Below are positions 54,159-62,781 of a DNA stretch of 64,000 nucleotides, piece after piece. The notes under the pieces are model-generated. The model saw nothing but the letters and a program-made list of their open reading frames with translations, searched no databases and had not been told where the DNA came from. Numbering within the stretch: the first letter of the stretch is position 1; every line of letters begins with the position of its first letter. Made by a program: the position numbers and the translations under genes. The stretch lies in NCBI RefSeq assembly GCF_023516435.1, contig NZ_CP097332.1, positions 1,302,001 through 1,366,000 of the forward strand, read 5' to 3'. This DNA comes from Jatrophihabitans telluris. GTDB lineage: Bacteria > Actinomycetota > Actinomycetes > Mycobacteriales > Jatrophihabitantaceae.

Positions 54159-55598
54159 ATGGCCGAACTACACGAGCTGACCGCACTGGAAGCCGCCGCT
54201 GCCGTCCGCACCCGGCAGGTCGGCCCAGTGGAACTCGTCGAGCACTACCTCAACCGGATCGAGCGTTTGGACGAGCAGATCGGGGCCTTCACCACGGTGA
54301 CGGCCGAGCGCGCCCGAGATCAGGCGCGTGCAGCGGAGCGTCAACTCGCCGCCGGCGTTGATGATCTCCCGCCGCTGCACGGGGTGCCCATCGCCATCAA
54401 GGACCTCAACCTCACGGCTGGCGTCGCCACCAAGCTCGGGTCCGCTGTCTTCGCTGATTTCGTCCCGCCGATCGACGACACCGTGGTCGAGCTGCTGCGC
54501 CAAGCCGGAACGATCTCGCTCGGCAAGACGGCGACGCCCGAACTCGGCCTGCCCTGCTACACCGAGACCGACATCGGCCCGCCGGTCCGCACACCCTGGG
54601 ACCCGACCCGGCTGGCCGGCGGGTCCTCCGGCGGGGCAGCCGCGGCCGTCGCCTCGGGATTCGTGCCGATCGCGCAGGGTTCCGACGGCGGTGGTTCGAT
54701 CCGGATTCCGGCGAGCGTGACAGGGCTGTTCGGGCTCAAGCCCGCGCGAGGACGTATCTCCCGCGGTCCGCTGGACGCCGAGACCTCGGGGTTGTCTGTG
54801 CTCGGGCCGCTGGCCAGGACCGTTCGGGACGCGGCTGCCTTCCTGGACGCAACCGCTGTGCCCCAGCCCGGTGACCCGACCTGGGCACCGCCGTTGCCCA
54901 AGGGCGAGACCTTCCTGGGCTCGTGCGATCGCGAACCCGGTCGCCTGCGGATCGGCCGCTACATCGCCCCGCCGATCCCCGGGGCAGTAGTCGAGGACGA
55001 GTGCCGGCTGGCCTGGGAACGAGCCGCCGTCCTGCTCGGCGAATTGGGGCACGAGGTCCACGAGATCGACCTGCCCATCCCGGCGTACACGATCGACGCC
55101 TTCGAGACCGTCTGGGCGGTCGCGTCCCACGGTGCCCCGATCGACCCGGCACGGGAAGCGGAGTTGCGTCCGCTCACCCGTTACCTGCGAGAGCGGGGTC
55201 GAGGAGTCAGCGGACCGGACTACACCGCGGCGCTCGGCGTCCTGACCATGGTGAGCCGTCAGCAGATTCAAGCCACCGCCGGTTTCGACGCGATCCTCAC
55301 GCCCACCCTCGCCCAGACACCGAGGCCGGTCGGCTGGTTCTGCGGCACCGCCGACGATCCGGTCGACCCGGCTGAGGACTTCCGCCGGCAGAAGATGTTC
55401 ACGCCGTGGACCGCTGTCTACAACGCCAGCGGCCAGCCGGCGGCCAGCCTTCCGCTGCACTGGACCCCGCAGGGACTGCCCGTTGGGGTCATGTTGGTCG
55501 GCCGACCGGCCGGCGAGGCGGCGCTGCTGGCCCTGTGCGCGCAGATTGAGTCTGTCGCTCCGTGGGCGCATCGGCACCCGCCGATCTGGGAGCAATGA
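54159..55598 (+). CDS. Amidase-signature family hydrolase
   Basis: A 479-residue amidase. The catalytic triad is Lys81 (VPIAIKDLN), cis-Ser156 (GGSSGGAAAA) and nucleophile Ser180 (GSDGGGSIRIP), with the usual 24-residue spacing. GLFGLKPARGRI completes the signature. The substrate is not predictable; GatA function is unlikely without GatB/GatC neighbours. Start ATG 54159 with a -10 hexamer 6 bp upstream. Confidence 0.93.
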   Translation: MAELHELTALEAAAAVRTRQVGPVELVEHYLNRIERLDEQIGAFTTVTAERARDQARAAERQLAAGVDDLPPLHGVPIAIKDLNLTAGVATKLGSAVFADFVPPIDDTVVELLRQAGTISLGKTATPELGLPCYTETDIGPPVRTPWDPTRLAGGSSGGAAAAVASGFVPIAQGSDGGGSIRIPASVTGLFGLKPARGRISRGPLDAETSGLSVLGPLARTVRDAAAFLDATAVPQPGDPTWAPPLPKGETFLGSCDREPGRLRIGRYIAPPIPGAVVEDECRLAWERAAVLLGELGHEVHEIDLPIPAYTIDAFETVWAVASHGAPIDPAREAELRPLTRYLRERGRGVSGPDYTAALGVLTMVSRQQIQATAGFDAILTPTLAQTPRPVGWFCGTADDPVDPAEDFRRQKMFTPWTAVYNASGQPAASLPLHWTPQGLPVGVMLVGRPAGEAALLALCAQIESVAPWAHRHPPIWEQ

Positions 55599-55662
55599 CC
55601 ACCTCGATATCGTGTGGGGCAGAGTAGGGCTCACGCAGGGCCGATCCAGCAGGAGGACGCGT

Positions 55663-55950
55663 ATGAGCATCGTGCAGACGGTGCTGGTTTTCGTGGGCAT
55701 CCCGGCGGGGACGTTCGCCGTCTTCGCCGCGATCGTGCTCGGCCCCGGCTCGGTGCGGGCCCCGCGATACCGGCCAGGTTCGGAGTGGAACTTCGCGCCG
55801 GTCTGGTATCTGCCCCACCCGGCCCACAACGGCCCGGTGTCCGAGCTGCACGCTTCCGGCGGTGCCGAGGCGGGAGCACGGCTCGCGCTGACCGGCTCGA
55901 CCGTGACCCATCCGACCGTCGCCTCTGGGGGTGCCAGCGGTGAGTGGTGA
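55663..55950 (+). CDS. ctaJ: CtaJ-like small subunit associated with aa3 cytochrome oxidase
   Basis: A 95-residue protein with one N-terminal transmembrane helix (TVLVFVGIPAGTFAVFAAIVLGPG), followed by the conserved RAPRYRPGSEWNFAPVWYLPHPA motif. In mycobacteria, CtaJ of this kind binds the aa3 oxidase of the respiratory supercomplex and is encoded next to a DUF5130 gene, as here. AGGAGG precedes ATG 55663. The tail of about 30 residues is low-complexity. The name rests on synteny plus the RYRPGxxWxxxPVW motif. Confidence 0.75.
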   Translation: MSIVQTVLVFVGIPAGTFAVFAAIVLGPGSVRAPRYRPGSEWNFAPVWYLPHPAHNGPVSELHASGGAEAGARLALTGSTVTHPTVASGGASGEW

Positions 55951-56371
55951 CCTGATCGTTGCGGGCCAGCAGAAGGAATTCACGGTTGCCCGCAGGCCCG
56001 AAAGCACCCCCGATCGCCCCTTCAAGCCCGCGCAGCTGTCGCGCATCGATGAGGCGTTGACCCTTGCCTCGCTCGAGACCGGCCTGACCTTCTCGGTCTT
56101 TGTGGGCCAGTTGGTGGGCAATCCCCGCCAGGCCGCCGAAGCGCTGTTCGCCAAGCTTGCCGACAAGCACGAGGCGCCGGTGCTGCTGGCCATCTCGCCC
56201 GGGCAGCGCCGGTTGGAGATCGTGACCGGCGGTCGCTCCGCCGAACGCATTCCGAACCGGATCGCCGGTCTCGCGGCACTGGCGATGCGTGCCTCGTTCG
56301 TCAACGGTGACCTGACCGGCGGAATCGTGAACGGTCTGCGCCAATTGGCTGACGCGGCAGGCGAGGCCTGA
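55940..56371 (+). CDS. DUF5130 (TPM-like) family protein
   Basis: A 143-residue protein: SGDLIVAGQQKEFTVARRPESTPDRPFKPAQLSRIDEALTLASLETGLTFSVFVGQL, then APVLLAISPGQRRLEIVTGGRSAERIPNRIAGLAALAMRASF. The family is linked to the oxidase accessory protein CtaJ by gene order. I start it at GTG 55940, which has a G-rich site and overlaps the ctaJ end by 11 bp; GTG 55931 is the alternative. Confidence 0.85.
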   Translation: MSGDLIVAGQQKEFTVARRPESTPDRPFKPAQLSRIDEALTLASLETGLTFSVFVGQLVGNPRQAAEALFAKLADKHEAPVLLAISPGQRRLEIVTGGRSAERIPNRIAGLAALAMRASFVNGDLTGGIVNGLRQLADAAGEA

Positions 56372-56528
56372 TCTCGCCGCCGCCCGTTGCGGTCCGGTCG
56401 CGCGGTGGCCGGCGCTCGGGTCGGGCCTGACGCGGCCAACACACGGCCAACCCGCCGCCAACACTCGGGCAACACTCGGCCCGGGGGCGAGATGCCAGGG
56501 TCGTTAGCCAGACGAAACACCTCTTGTA

Positions 56529-56534
56529 TAGGCT
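56529..56534 (+). promoter_or_regulatory. Putative -10 element of tmsA-tmsB (TAGGCT, preceded by TGTA)
   Basis: TAGGCT, 7 bp, then ATG 56542. The 170 bp upstream contain several CCAACAC/CGGCCAAC short repeats (about 56435-56475). Confidence 0.45.
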
Positions 56535-56541
56535 GACGCCG

Positions 56542-57945
56542 ATGTCCGCCCTCATCACTGATCCACAGCGCCACCAGGCCGCCGTTGCGCGTCTGCGGGC
56601 CTCTTATGAGGCAATCCCCGCCGGTCAGCCGGTACGCCTGGCCAAACGTACGTCCAACCTGTTCCGGCCGCGCACGGCTCTGCCGGCGGCCGGCCTGGAT
56701 GTAGCCGGCCTGAACGGGGTGATCTCGGTCGACGCCGAGGCGCGCACGGCCGACGTCCAGGGCATGTGCACCTACGAGAATCTGGTCGACGCCACGCTGC
56801 CCTACGGGCTGATGCCGCTCGTGGTGCCGCAATTGCGCACCATCACGCTCGGCGGCGCGGTCACTGGGCTGGGCATCGAGTCCTCCTCCTTCCGCAACGG
56901 TTTACCTCACGAGTCAGTACTCGAACTCGACGTGCTCACCGGCGCGGGCACGATCGTGACCGCGAGCCCGACGCAACATCCTGACCTGTTTCGCGGTTTT
57001 CCGAATTCCTACGGCAGTCTCGGCTACGCCGTGCGCCTGCAGATCGCGCTGCAACCGGTGAAGGCCTACGTCGCGCTGAGGCATGTGCGCTTCGACGATC
57101 TCGACGACGTTGCTTCCGCGATCGGCACCATCGCGTCCAAGCGAAGCTGGGACGGCGAGGAGGTCGAGTTCCTCGACGGCGTGATGTTCGGGCCGAAGGA
57201 GACCTACCTGACTCTGGGCCGCTTCGTGGACTGGCCCCGGGAGGCGGACACCGACCGCGCTAGTGACTACACCGGCCAGCAGGTGTACTTCCGCTCCGTG
57301 CGCGAGCGGAGCCGCGACCTGCTCAGCACCAAGGACTATCTCTGGCGCTGGGACACCGACTGGTTCTGGTGTTCGGGCGCCTTCGGCGCGCAGAACCCGA
57401 TCTTGCGTCGGCTCTGGCCGGCGAGATACCGGCGCAGCGACGTCTACCACAAACTGCTGGGCTTCGATCAGAAGGTCCACGTCGGCGCCAGGCTCGATCG
57501 GCTCAAGGGCATCGGAGCCCGTGAACGAGTCGTGCAGGACGTGGAAATTCCGCTGGACCGCACGCCCGAATTTCTGCGATGGTTTGCGGACAACGTCCCC
57601 ATGTCACCGGTCTGGCTGTGCCCGCTCAAGCTCTACGACGCAGCTAAGACGCCGACTACGGCATGGCCCCTATACCCCCTGGAACCGGGAGAAATCTACG
57701 TCAACGTCGGCTTCTGGGGCACCGTCGTCATTGCCGATGGACAGCGCGACGGCGACATGAATCGGCTGATCGAGGATGCGGTGGCCCGGGTGAACGGGCA
57801 CAAATCCCTGTACTCCGACGCTTACTACGAACGAGCGAGCTTCGACGCCCTGTACGGGGGCGAGGTGTATCGCGAACTCAAGGACAGCTACGACCCCGGA
57901 CATCGATTGACCGGAATGTATGAGAAAGCGGTGGGGCGTCGATGA
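56542..57945 (+). CDS. tmsA: FAD-dependent oxidoreductase of 10-methyl fatty acid synthesis (TmsA/BfaA-like)
   Basis: A 467-residue protein of the FAD-binding oxidase fold. The FAD-binding region includes RTSNLFRPR, NGVISVDAEARTADVQGMCTYENLVDATLPYGLMPLVVPQLRTITLGGAVTGLGIESSSFRNGLPHESVLELDVLTGAG and GSLGYAVRLQI. It is followed by a 4-bp overlap with a cyclopropane-synthase-like methyltransferase. This pair is the known two-step route in actinomycetes: the methyltransferase makes a 10-methylene acyl lipid and this enzyme reduces it to 10-methylstearate. The 10-methylstearate role is inferred from pairing. Confidence 0.85.
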   Translation: MSALITDPQRHQAAVARLRASYEAIPAGQPVRLAKRTSNLFRPRTALPAAGLDVAGLNGVISVDAEARTADVQGMCTYENLVDATLPYGLMPLVVPQLRTITLGGAVTGLGIESSSFRNGLPHESVLELDVLTGAGTIVTASPTQHPDLFRGFPNSYGSLGYAVRLQIALQPVKAYVALRHVRFDDLDDVASAIGTIASKRSWDGEEVEFLDGVMFGPKETYLTLGRFVDWPREADTDRASDYTGQQVYFRSVRERSRDLLSTKDYLWRWDTDWFWCSGAFGAQNPILRRLWPARYRRSDVYHKLLGFDQKVHVGARLDRLKGIGARERVVQDVEIPLDRTPEFLRWFADNVPMSPVWLCPLKLYDAAKTPTTAWPLYPLEPGEIYVNVGFWGTVVIADGQRDGDMNRLIEDAVARVNGHKSLYSDAYYERASFDALYGGEVYRELKDSYDPGHRLTGMYEKAVGRR

Positions 57946-59207
57946 AAATCGCCGAGATTGCACAGCTGCTGACAGTGACGGATCCGCCGCTGCATTTCAG
58001 TGCCTACGACGGGTCGAGTTTCGGACCGGCAGACGCGCAGATCCAATTGCACCTCCACAACGAGCGTGGCCTGCGCTACCTGGCCACCGCCCCTGGTGAC
58101 CTCGGCTTGGCGCGCGCCTACGTCAGCGGCGATCTCACCCTGGACGGCGCGCATCCCGGAGATCCGTACGAGGCGCTGCGAGTGCTGGGGGACTGGCGCT
58201 TTCGTCGGCCCACGCCGAAGGAGGCGACCGAGCTGGTCAAGGCACTCGGCCTGCGCAATCTGGTGCCGCCGGAACCGCCCGAGCAGGAGTCGTTGCCTCG
58301 GTGGCGGCGCACGGTCGAGGGACTTCGGCACTCGCGTACGCGTGACGCCGAGGCGATCCATCATCACTATGACGTTTCCAACGCCTTCTACGAACTGGTG
58401 CTCGGACCGTCGATGGCCTACACCTGCGCGGTCTTCCCGAAGCCCGACGCCAGCCTGGAGGAGGCCCAGGAGGAGAAGTTCGATCTCGTCGCTCGCAAGC
58501 TCGGGCTCGAACCCGGTATGACCCTGCTCGACATCGGCTGTGGCTGGGGCGGCATGGTGCGGCACGCGGCCAAGCACTACGGCGTGAAGACGCTGGGAGT
58601 GACCCTGTCGGCCGAGCAGGCGAAGTGGGCCCGGGCCGAGATCGAGCGTCAAGGGCTGCAGAATCTTGCCGAGGTCCGGCACTCGGATTACCGCGACGCG
58701 CCCGGGGAGAACTACGACGCGGTCTCCTCGATCGGGTTGCTGGAGCACGTCGGGGTCGGCAACTACCCCGCCTACTTCGGCTTCATCAAGGACAAACTTC
58801 GCGACGGTGGTCGGCTGCTCAACCACTGCATCACCCGTCCGGACAACAAGCAGCGGGCCCTGCCCGGGTACTTCATCGACCGCTACGTCTTTCCTGACGG
58901 TGAGCTGACCGGCTCGGGCCGCATCATCGCCGAGGCGCAGAACGCCGGTCTCGAGGTGCGGCACGAGGAAAACCTTCGTGAACACTATGCGCTGACGCTG
59001 AAGTACTGGTGCGAGAACCTCGAACGTAATTGGGACGATTGCGTCGCGGAGGTCGGTGAGGCGACCGCACGGGTCTGGGGTCTGTACATGGCCGGGTCGC
59101 GTCTGGGCTTCGAGACCAACGGCATCCAGCTTCACCAGGTGCTGGCGGTCAGGGTCGCCGACGGCGGCAACGCCAGCTTCCCGCTGCGCCCGACCTGGCT
59201 TTCCTGA
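57942..59207 (+). CDS. tmsB: SAM-dependent lipid methyltransferase (TmsB/BfaB-like, CFA synthase family)
   Basis: A 421-residue protein. The N-terminal domain (LRYLATAPGDLGLARAYVSGDLTLDG) is followed by the methyltransferase: HHYDVSNAFYELVLGPSMAYTCAVF, LLDIGCGWGGMVRHAA, GVTLSAEQAKWARAEI, and SIGLLEHVGVGNYPAYF, with the active-site Glu/His/Cys of the cyclopropane synthase family. Coupled with tmsA, it should transfer a methyl group to the double bond of oleoyl phospholipids. A repeat cluster starts 2 bp after its stop codon. Confidence 0.88.
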   Translation: MKIAEIAQLLTVTDPPLHFSAYDGSSFGPADAQIQLHLHNERGLRYLATAPGDLGLARAYVSGDLTLDGAHPGDPYEALRVLGDWRFRRPTPKEATELVKALGLRNLVPPEPPEQESLPRWRRTVEGLRHSRTRDAEAIHHHYDVSNAFYELVLGPSMAYTCAVFPKPDASLEEAQEEKFDLVARKLGLEPGMTLLDIGCGWGGMVRHAAKHYGVKTLGVTLSAEQAKWARAEIERQGLQNLAEVRHSDYRDAPGENYDAVSSIGLLEHVGVGNYPAYFGFIKDKLRDGGRLLNHCITRPDNKQRALPGYFIDRYVFPDGELTGSGRIIAEAQNAGLEVRHEENLREHYALTLKYWCENLERNWDDCVAEVGEATARVWGLYMAGSRLGFETNGIQLHQVLAVRVADGGNASFPLRPTWLS

Positions 59208-59208
59208 C

Positions 59209-59313
59209 GTTGACGTTGCCCTTGTTGCGAACCTGATCCGTTGAGGTTGCCCTTGTTGCACGCAACAAGGGCAACCTCAACGTGAGAGGGCGTGCAACAA
59301 GGGCAACGTCGAC
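59209..59313. repeat. Four repeat cores at the tmsB end, the central pair a near-perfect hairpin
   Basis: Plus cores at 59209-59229 and 59240-59260, minus cores at 59261-59281 and 59293-59313. The abutting central pair forms a stem of 20 of 21 bp. The spacing between same-strand cores is 31-32 bp. The cluster lies exactly between convergent tmsB and pepN, so it can act as a bidirectional terminator. Confidence 0.92.
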
Positions 59314-59328
59314 GGGGGTGGGGGAGCG

Positions 59329-61950
59329 TTACCCGGCGTCGACCGAGCGGGCCTTGAGCGCGCGGACCACATCGGCACGTCCCTCGGACACGAGTCGCCG
59401 CAGGGAAGCCGGCCGGCTGGTGTCGGCGAGGAACTCGTCAGCCAGTTCAACGATTCGGTCGGTGATGGTCGACGACCAGGACGGGAACAGTCCGACGACC
59501 GCATCTTGGGCCATCTCTGACGTCCGGCGCGCCCAGACCGAGGCGGCGTCGGTGAAGTAGCGCTCCCCGAAGGGCGCGATCAGTTCACCCTGCAAGGGGT
59601 GGCTGAACCCGCCGAGCGTGGCCCGCATGACGGCGTTGGACAGTGAGTCGTCGTAGAAGACCGCATGCCACGCGGCCTCCTTGGCCTCACGGGTGGGAAT
59701 GAGCGCCCGAGCGGTGGCCGCAGCACGTACGCCGGCGGCGGTCTTGTCGGCCGCGGCCTGCTCGTCGATCGCCTCGACGCCGAGCGCGCCACGGGCAACC
59801 AGCGCCTGCACCAGGGCCCAGCGCAGGTCGGTGTCCATCGACAATCCGTCGAGGGTCGTCCGGCCGTCGAACAGGCTGGACAGGAACTCGGTCTGCTCGG
59901 CGGTGGTCGCGGCGCCGATGACCGCGTGCACCCAGGCGAGCTGGTGATCCGAGCCCGCGGTGGCCGAGCGGGCCGCGTCGATCGCCACGTCGGCGAACCG
60001 TTCGCGCCCGGTCGCAGCCCACGCCGGATCGGCGTAGATCTGCAGCGCTCGCAGCAGCTGTCGGTGAGCGGACTGGACCACGCCGATCTCGGTCTCACTG
60101 GGTGCACCGGCGATGACGAGGTCCAAGTAGTCGTGGGTGGCCAGCTCGCCGTCGCGCACCATGTCCCACGCGGCGACCCAGCACACCGCGCGCGCCAGCG
60201 AGTCGGTGAGGGCGCCCAAGCCGCCGGCGCGCAGCGTGGCCAGACTCCGCTCGTCCAAGCGGAGCTTGCAGTAGGTCAGGTCGTCGTCGTTGGCCAGGAC
60301 GAAGTCGGCCCGGCTTTCTCCGATCAGCTCGGCGACTTCGGTGCGTTCGCCGGTCAGGTCCAGCTCCACCCGCTTGGTGCGGACGAGTTGGCCGTCGTCG
60401 TCGTAGTTGTACAACCCGACCGCAAGCCGGTGCGGGCGCAGGACGTTGTCCTTGGCGGTGACGGTCGGCGCGTCCTGGATCAGGGTGAAGCTGCTGAACC
60501 GGCCGTCGGCGTCGACGGTGTAGTGCGGGGTGATGGTGTTGAGTCCGGAGGTCTCGAGCCATACCTTGGCCCAATCGGACAACTCGCGTCCGGAGGTGGC
60601 GTTCAGGGCCGCGAGGAAGTCCGGCAGCGTGGTGTTTCCGTAGGCGTTGTCGGCGAAGTACTTGCGCACGCCGGCGAGGAACTCGTCGAGACCGACGTAG
60701 GCCGCCAGCTGCTTGAGCACCGACGCGCCCTTGGCGTAGGTGATGCCGTCGAAGTTGACCTCGACCGCCTCCGCGTCGGGGATCTCGCACGCGATCGGGT
60801 GAGTGGACGGAAGCTGGTCCTGCCGGTAGGCCCAGGTCTTGTCGAGGTTGGTGAACGAGGTCCAGGAGTTCTTCCACCGGGTAGCGCTCGACTGGGACTG
60901 GGTCGCCGCCCAGTCGGCGAACGACTCGTTCAACCAGAGGTCGTCGAACCACTTCATCGTCACCAGATCGCCGAACCACATGTGGGCCATCTCGTGCAGG
61001 ATCGTCCCGGCGCGTCGCTCGTAGCGGGCGTCGGTGACGCGGCTGCGGAAGACGTAGTCCTCCAGGAAGGTCACGCACCCGGCGTTCTCCATCGCGCCGG
61101 CGTTGAACTCCGGGACGAAGAGCTGGTCGTACTTGCCGAAGGCGTAGCGGACCCCGAAGTTCTCGTGGTACCAGTCGAAACCCTGCTTGGTGACGGTGAA
61201 CATCTCGTCCGGGTCGAAGTACTGGGCCAGCGAGCGACGGCAGAACAGGCCGAGGTCGATCCCGTCGTGATGATCGCGCACCTCGTGGTAGGGCCCGGCC
61301 ACCAGAGCGGTGATGTAGGTGCTCATCCGCGGGGTGGTGGTGAAGTGGACGGTCTTGGTCTCCTCGTCGTCTTCGACGGTCTCGACCGCGCCGTTGGACA
61401 CGACGGTCCACGCCGCGGGAGCGGTCACGTGCAGGCTGAACGTCGCTTTGAGGTCCGGTTGGTCGAAGCAGGCGTACATGCGCTTGGAGTCGGTCGTCTC
61501 GAACTGGGTGTAGAGGTACACCGCGTCGTCGACCGGGTCGACGAACCGGTGCAGGCCCTGGCCGATCGTGGTGTAGAGCAGGTCGGCGTCGACAACGAGC
61601 ACGTTGTCCGCGGCCAGGCCCGGCAGCACGATGCCCTCGTCCGGCTCGTAGCCCGACACGTCGATCGGAGTCCCGTTGAGGCTGACCTCGTGGAATCGTT
61701 CCGCGACGACGTCGATGAAGGTCGAAGCCCCGGGCTTGTCGGCTGCGAAGGTCACGACGGTGCGGGAGCGGAAGATCCGCTCGCTCGGGCCCCCGTCGGC
61801 GTCGGTCAGGTCCAACGTGACGTCGTAGGACTCGACGCGCAGGAGCCCGGCTCGCTGGCGGGCGTCTTCCCTGGTGAGGTTCGGGACCGGGACGGTGTTG
61901 GCGTCTACTCGCTCGGTCACGCTGGATTCGCTGCGCACGTCATCGGGCAC
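59329..61950 (-). CDS. pepN: Aminopeptidase N (M1 family)
   Basis: An 873-residue zinc aminopeptidase. GAMEN is at 285-289, and the zinc motif HEMAH at 319-323 with Glu342 in NESFADW 19 residues later. The C-terminal half is the alpha-helical ERAP-like domain typical of actinobacterial PepN. It removes N-terminal residues from peptides in the cytoplasm. GAAGGAG is 9 bp before GTG 61950. It is divergent from the DsbA-like gene, as in M. tuberculosis Rv2467/Rv2466c. Confidence 0.96.
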   Translation of the reverse strand: MPDDVRSESSVTERVDANTVPVPNLTREDARQRAGLLRVESYDVTLDLTDADGGPSERIFRSRTVVTFAADKPGASTFIDVVAERFHEVSLNGTPIDVSGYEPDEGIVLPGLAADNVLVVDADLLYTTIGQGLHRFVDPVDDAVYLYTQFETTDSKRMYACFDQPDLKATFSLHVTAPAAWTVVSNGAVETVEDDEETKTVHFTTTPRMSTYITALVAGPYHEVRDHHDGIDLGLFCRRSLAQYFDPDEMFTVTKQGFDWYHENFGVRYAFGKYDQLFVPEFNAGAMENAGCVTFLEDYVFRSRVTDARYERRAGTILHEMAHMWFGDLVTMKWFDDLWLNESFADWAATQSQSSATRWKNSWTSFTNLDKTWAYRQDQLPSTHPIACEIPDAEAVEVNFDGITYAKGASVLKQLAAYVGLDEFLAGVRKYFADNAYGNTTLPDFLAALNATSGRELSDWAKVWLETSGLNTITPHYTVDADGRFSSFTLIQDAPTVTAKDNVLRPHRLAVGLYNYDDDGQLVRTKRVELDLTGERTEVAELIGESRADFVLANDDDLTYCKLRLDERSLATLRAGGLGALTDSLARAVCWVAAWDMVRDGELATHDYLDLVIAGAPSETEIGVVQSAHRQLLRALQIYADPAWAATGRERFADVAIDAARSATAGSDHQLAWVHAVIGAATTAEQTEFLSSLFDGRTTLDGLSMDTDLRWALVQALVARGALGVEAIDEQAAADKTAAGVRAAATARALIPTREAKEAAWHAVFYDDSLSNAVMRATLGGFSHPLQGELIAPFGERYFTDAASVWARRTSEMAQDAVVGLFPSWSSTITDRIVELADEFLADTSRPASLRRLVSEGRADVVRALKARSVDAG

Positions 61951-62016
61951 GGAATGCCGCTCCTTCGAGAATTGTTCGACAAGATCAGAAGTTATTCTTT
62001 CACGTCTTCACCAGAA

Positions 62017-62022
62017 TAGGCT
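62017..62022 (+). promoter_or_regulatory. Putative -10 element of the DsbA-like gene (TAGGCT)
   Basis: TAGGCT, 6 bp, then ATG 62029. It is the same hexamer and nearly the same spacing as at tmsA. Confidence 0.45.
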
Positions 62023-62028
62023 GCGACC

Positions 62029-62703
62029 ATGACCTCTGCGACAACCGAAATGGCCCCCGAATCGACCGCTGAGCCGGCACCTGCCTCCGCCTCCGAGTCT
62101 GCCCCGAAGGTCGAGCTCTTTTTCGACCCGCTCTGCCCCTTCGCCTGGGTGACCTCCCGCTGGATCCTCGAGGTGGAGAAGCACCGTGACATCGATCTGA
62201 GCTTCCACGTGATGTCGCTGTCACTGCTGAACTCAGGTCGCGACGACCTGCCCGACCAGTACCGCGAACTGCTCGAGCGCGGGTGGGGTCCGGTGCGCAT
62301 CTGCATCGCGGCCGAGCAGCGATTCGGCAACGGCGTGCTGCGCGAGCTGTACACCGCTCTGGGAACGCGTCGGCACAACCAGGGCCGGGAGTTCGACCGC
62401 GAGCTGTACGTGGAGGCGCTCACCGAGGTCGGACTGCCGGAGGATCTGGCCGACGCGGCCGAGTCCACCCAGTACGACGATGAGCTCAACGCCTCCCACC
62501 ACCGCGGCATGGACCCGGTGGGTATGGACGTCGGCACGCCGACCTTCCACGTCGACGGCACCGCGTTCTTCGGTCCGGTGCTCACCCGGATTCCGCGCGG
62601 CGAGGCTGCGCTCAAGCTCTGGGACGGCACCCGGCTCGTCGCCGAATTCCCCTATTTCTTCGAGCTCAAGCGCACCCGGACGGAGTCCCCTCAGTTCGAC
62701 TGA
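62029..62703 (+). CDS. DsbA-family oxidoreductase (Rv2466c-like) lacking the second catalytic Cys
   Basis: A 224-residue thioredoxin-fold protein. It aligns by eye with mycothiol-dependent Rv2466c: [73 protein letters not shown], and [15 protein letters not shown]. As I recall it, the mycobacterial protein has CPWC; here the site reads Cys36-Pro-Phe-Ala39, so the enzyme is monothiol. The N-terminus has a 25-residue Ala/Pro/Glu/Ser-rich extension. A shift to a purely mycothiol-linked mechanism is plausible. Confidence 0.9.
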   Translation: MTSATTEMAPESTAEPAPASASESAPKVELFFDPLCPFAWVTSRWILEVEKHRDIDLSFHVMSLSLLNSGRDDLPDQYRELLERGWGPVRICIAAEQRFGNGVLRELYTALGTRRHNQGREFDRELYVEALTEVGLPEDLADAAESTQYDDELNASHHRGMDPVGMDVGTPTFHVDGTAFFGPVLTRIPRGEAALKLWDGTRLVAEFPYFFELKRTRTESPQFD

Positions 62704-62781
62704 CCGTCCCCGGCTGAGCCGCGCTCAGCGACCCGGTCACGGCCGGCTCAATGGCCGGTCATGGCCGGCCCAGCGGACCGG

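Noticed and set aside
54168..55829. A 553-codon minus-strand frame antisense to the amidase
   Set aside because: No recognisable motif; the amidase triad on the other strand is complete.
59665..62019. A 784-codon plus-strand frame antisense to pepN
   Set aside because: No domain; Val/Gly/Arg-rich mirror of the pepN codons with GC-rich third positions.
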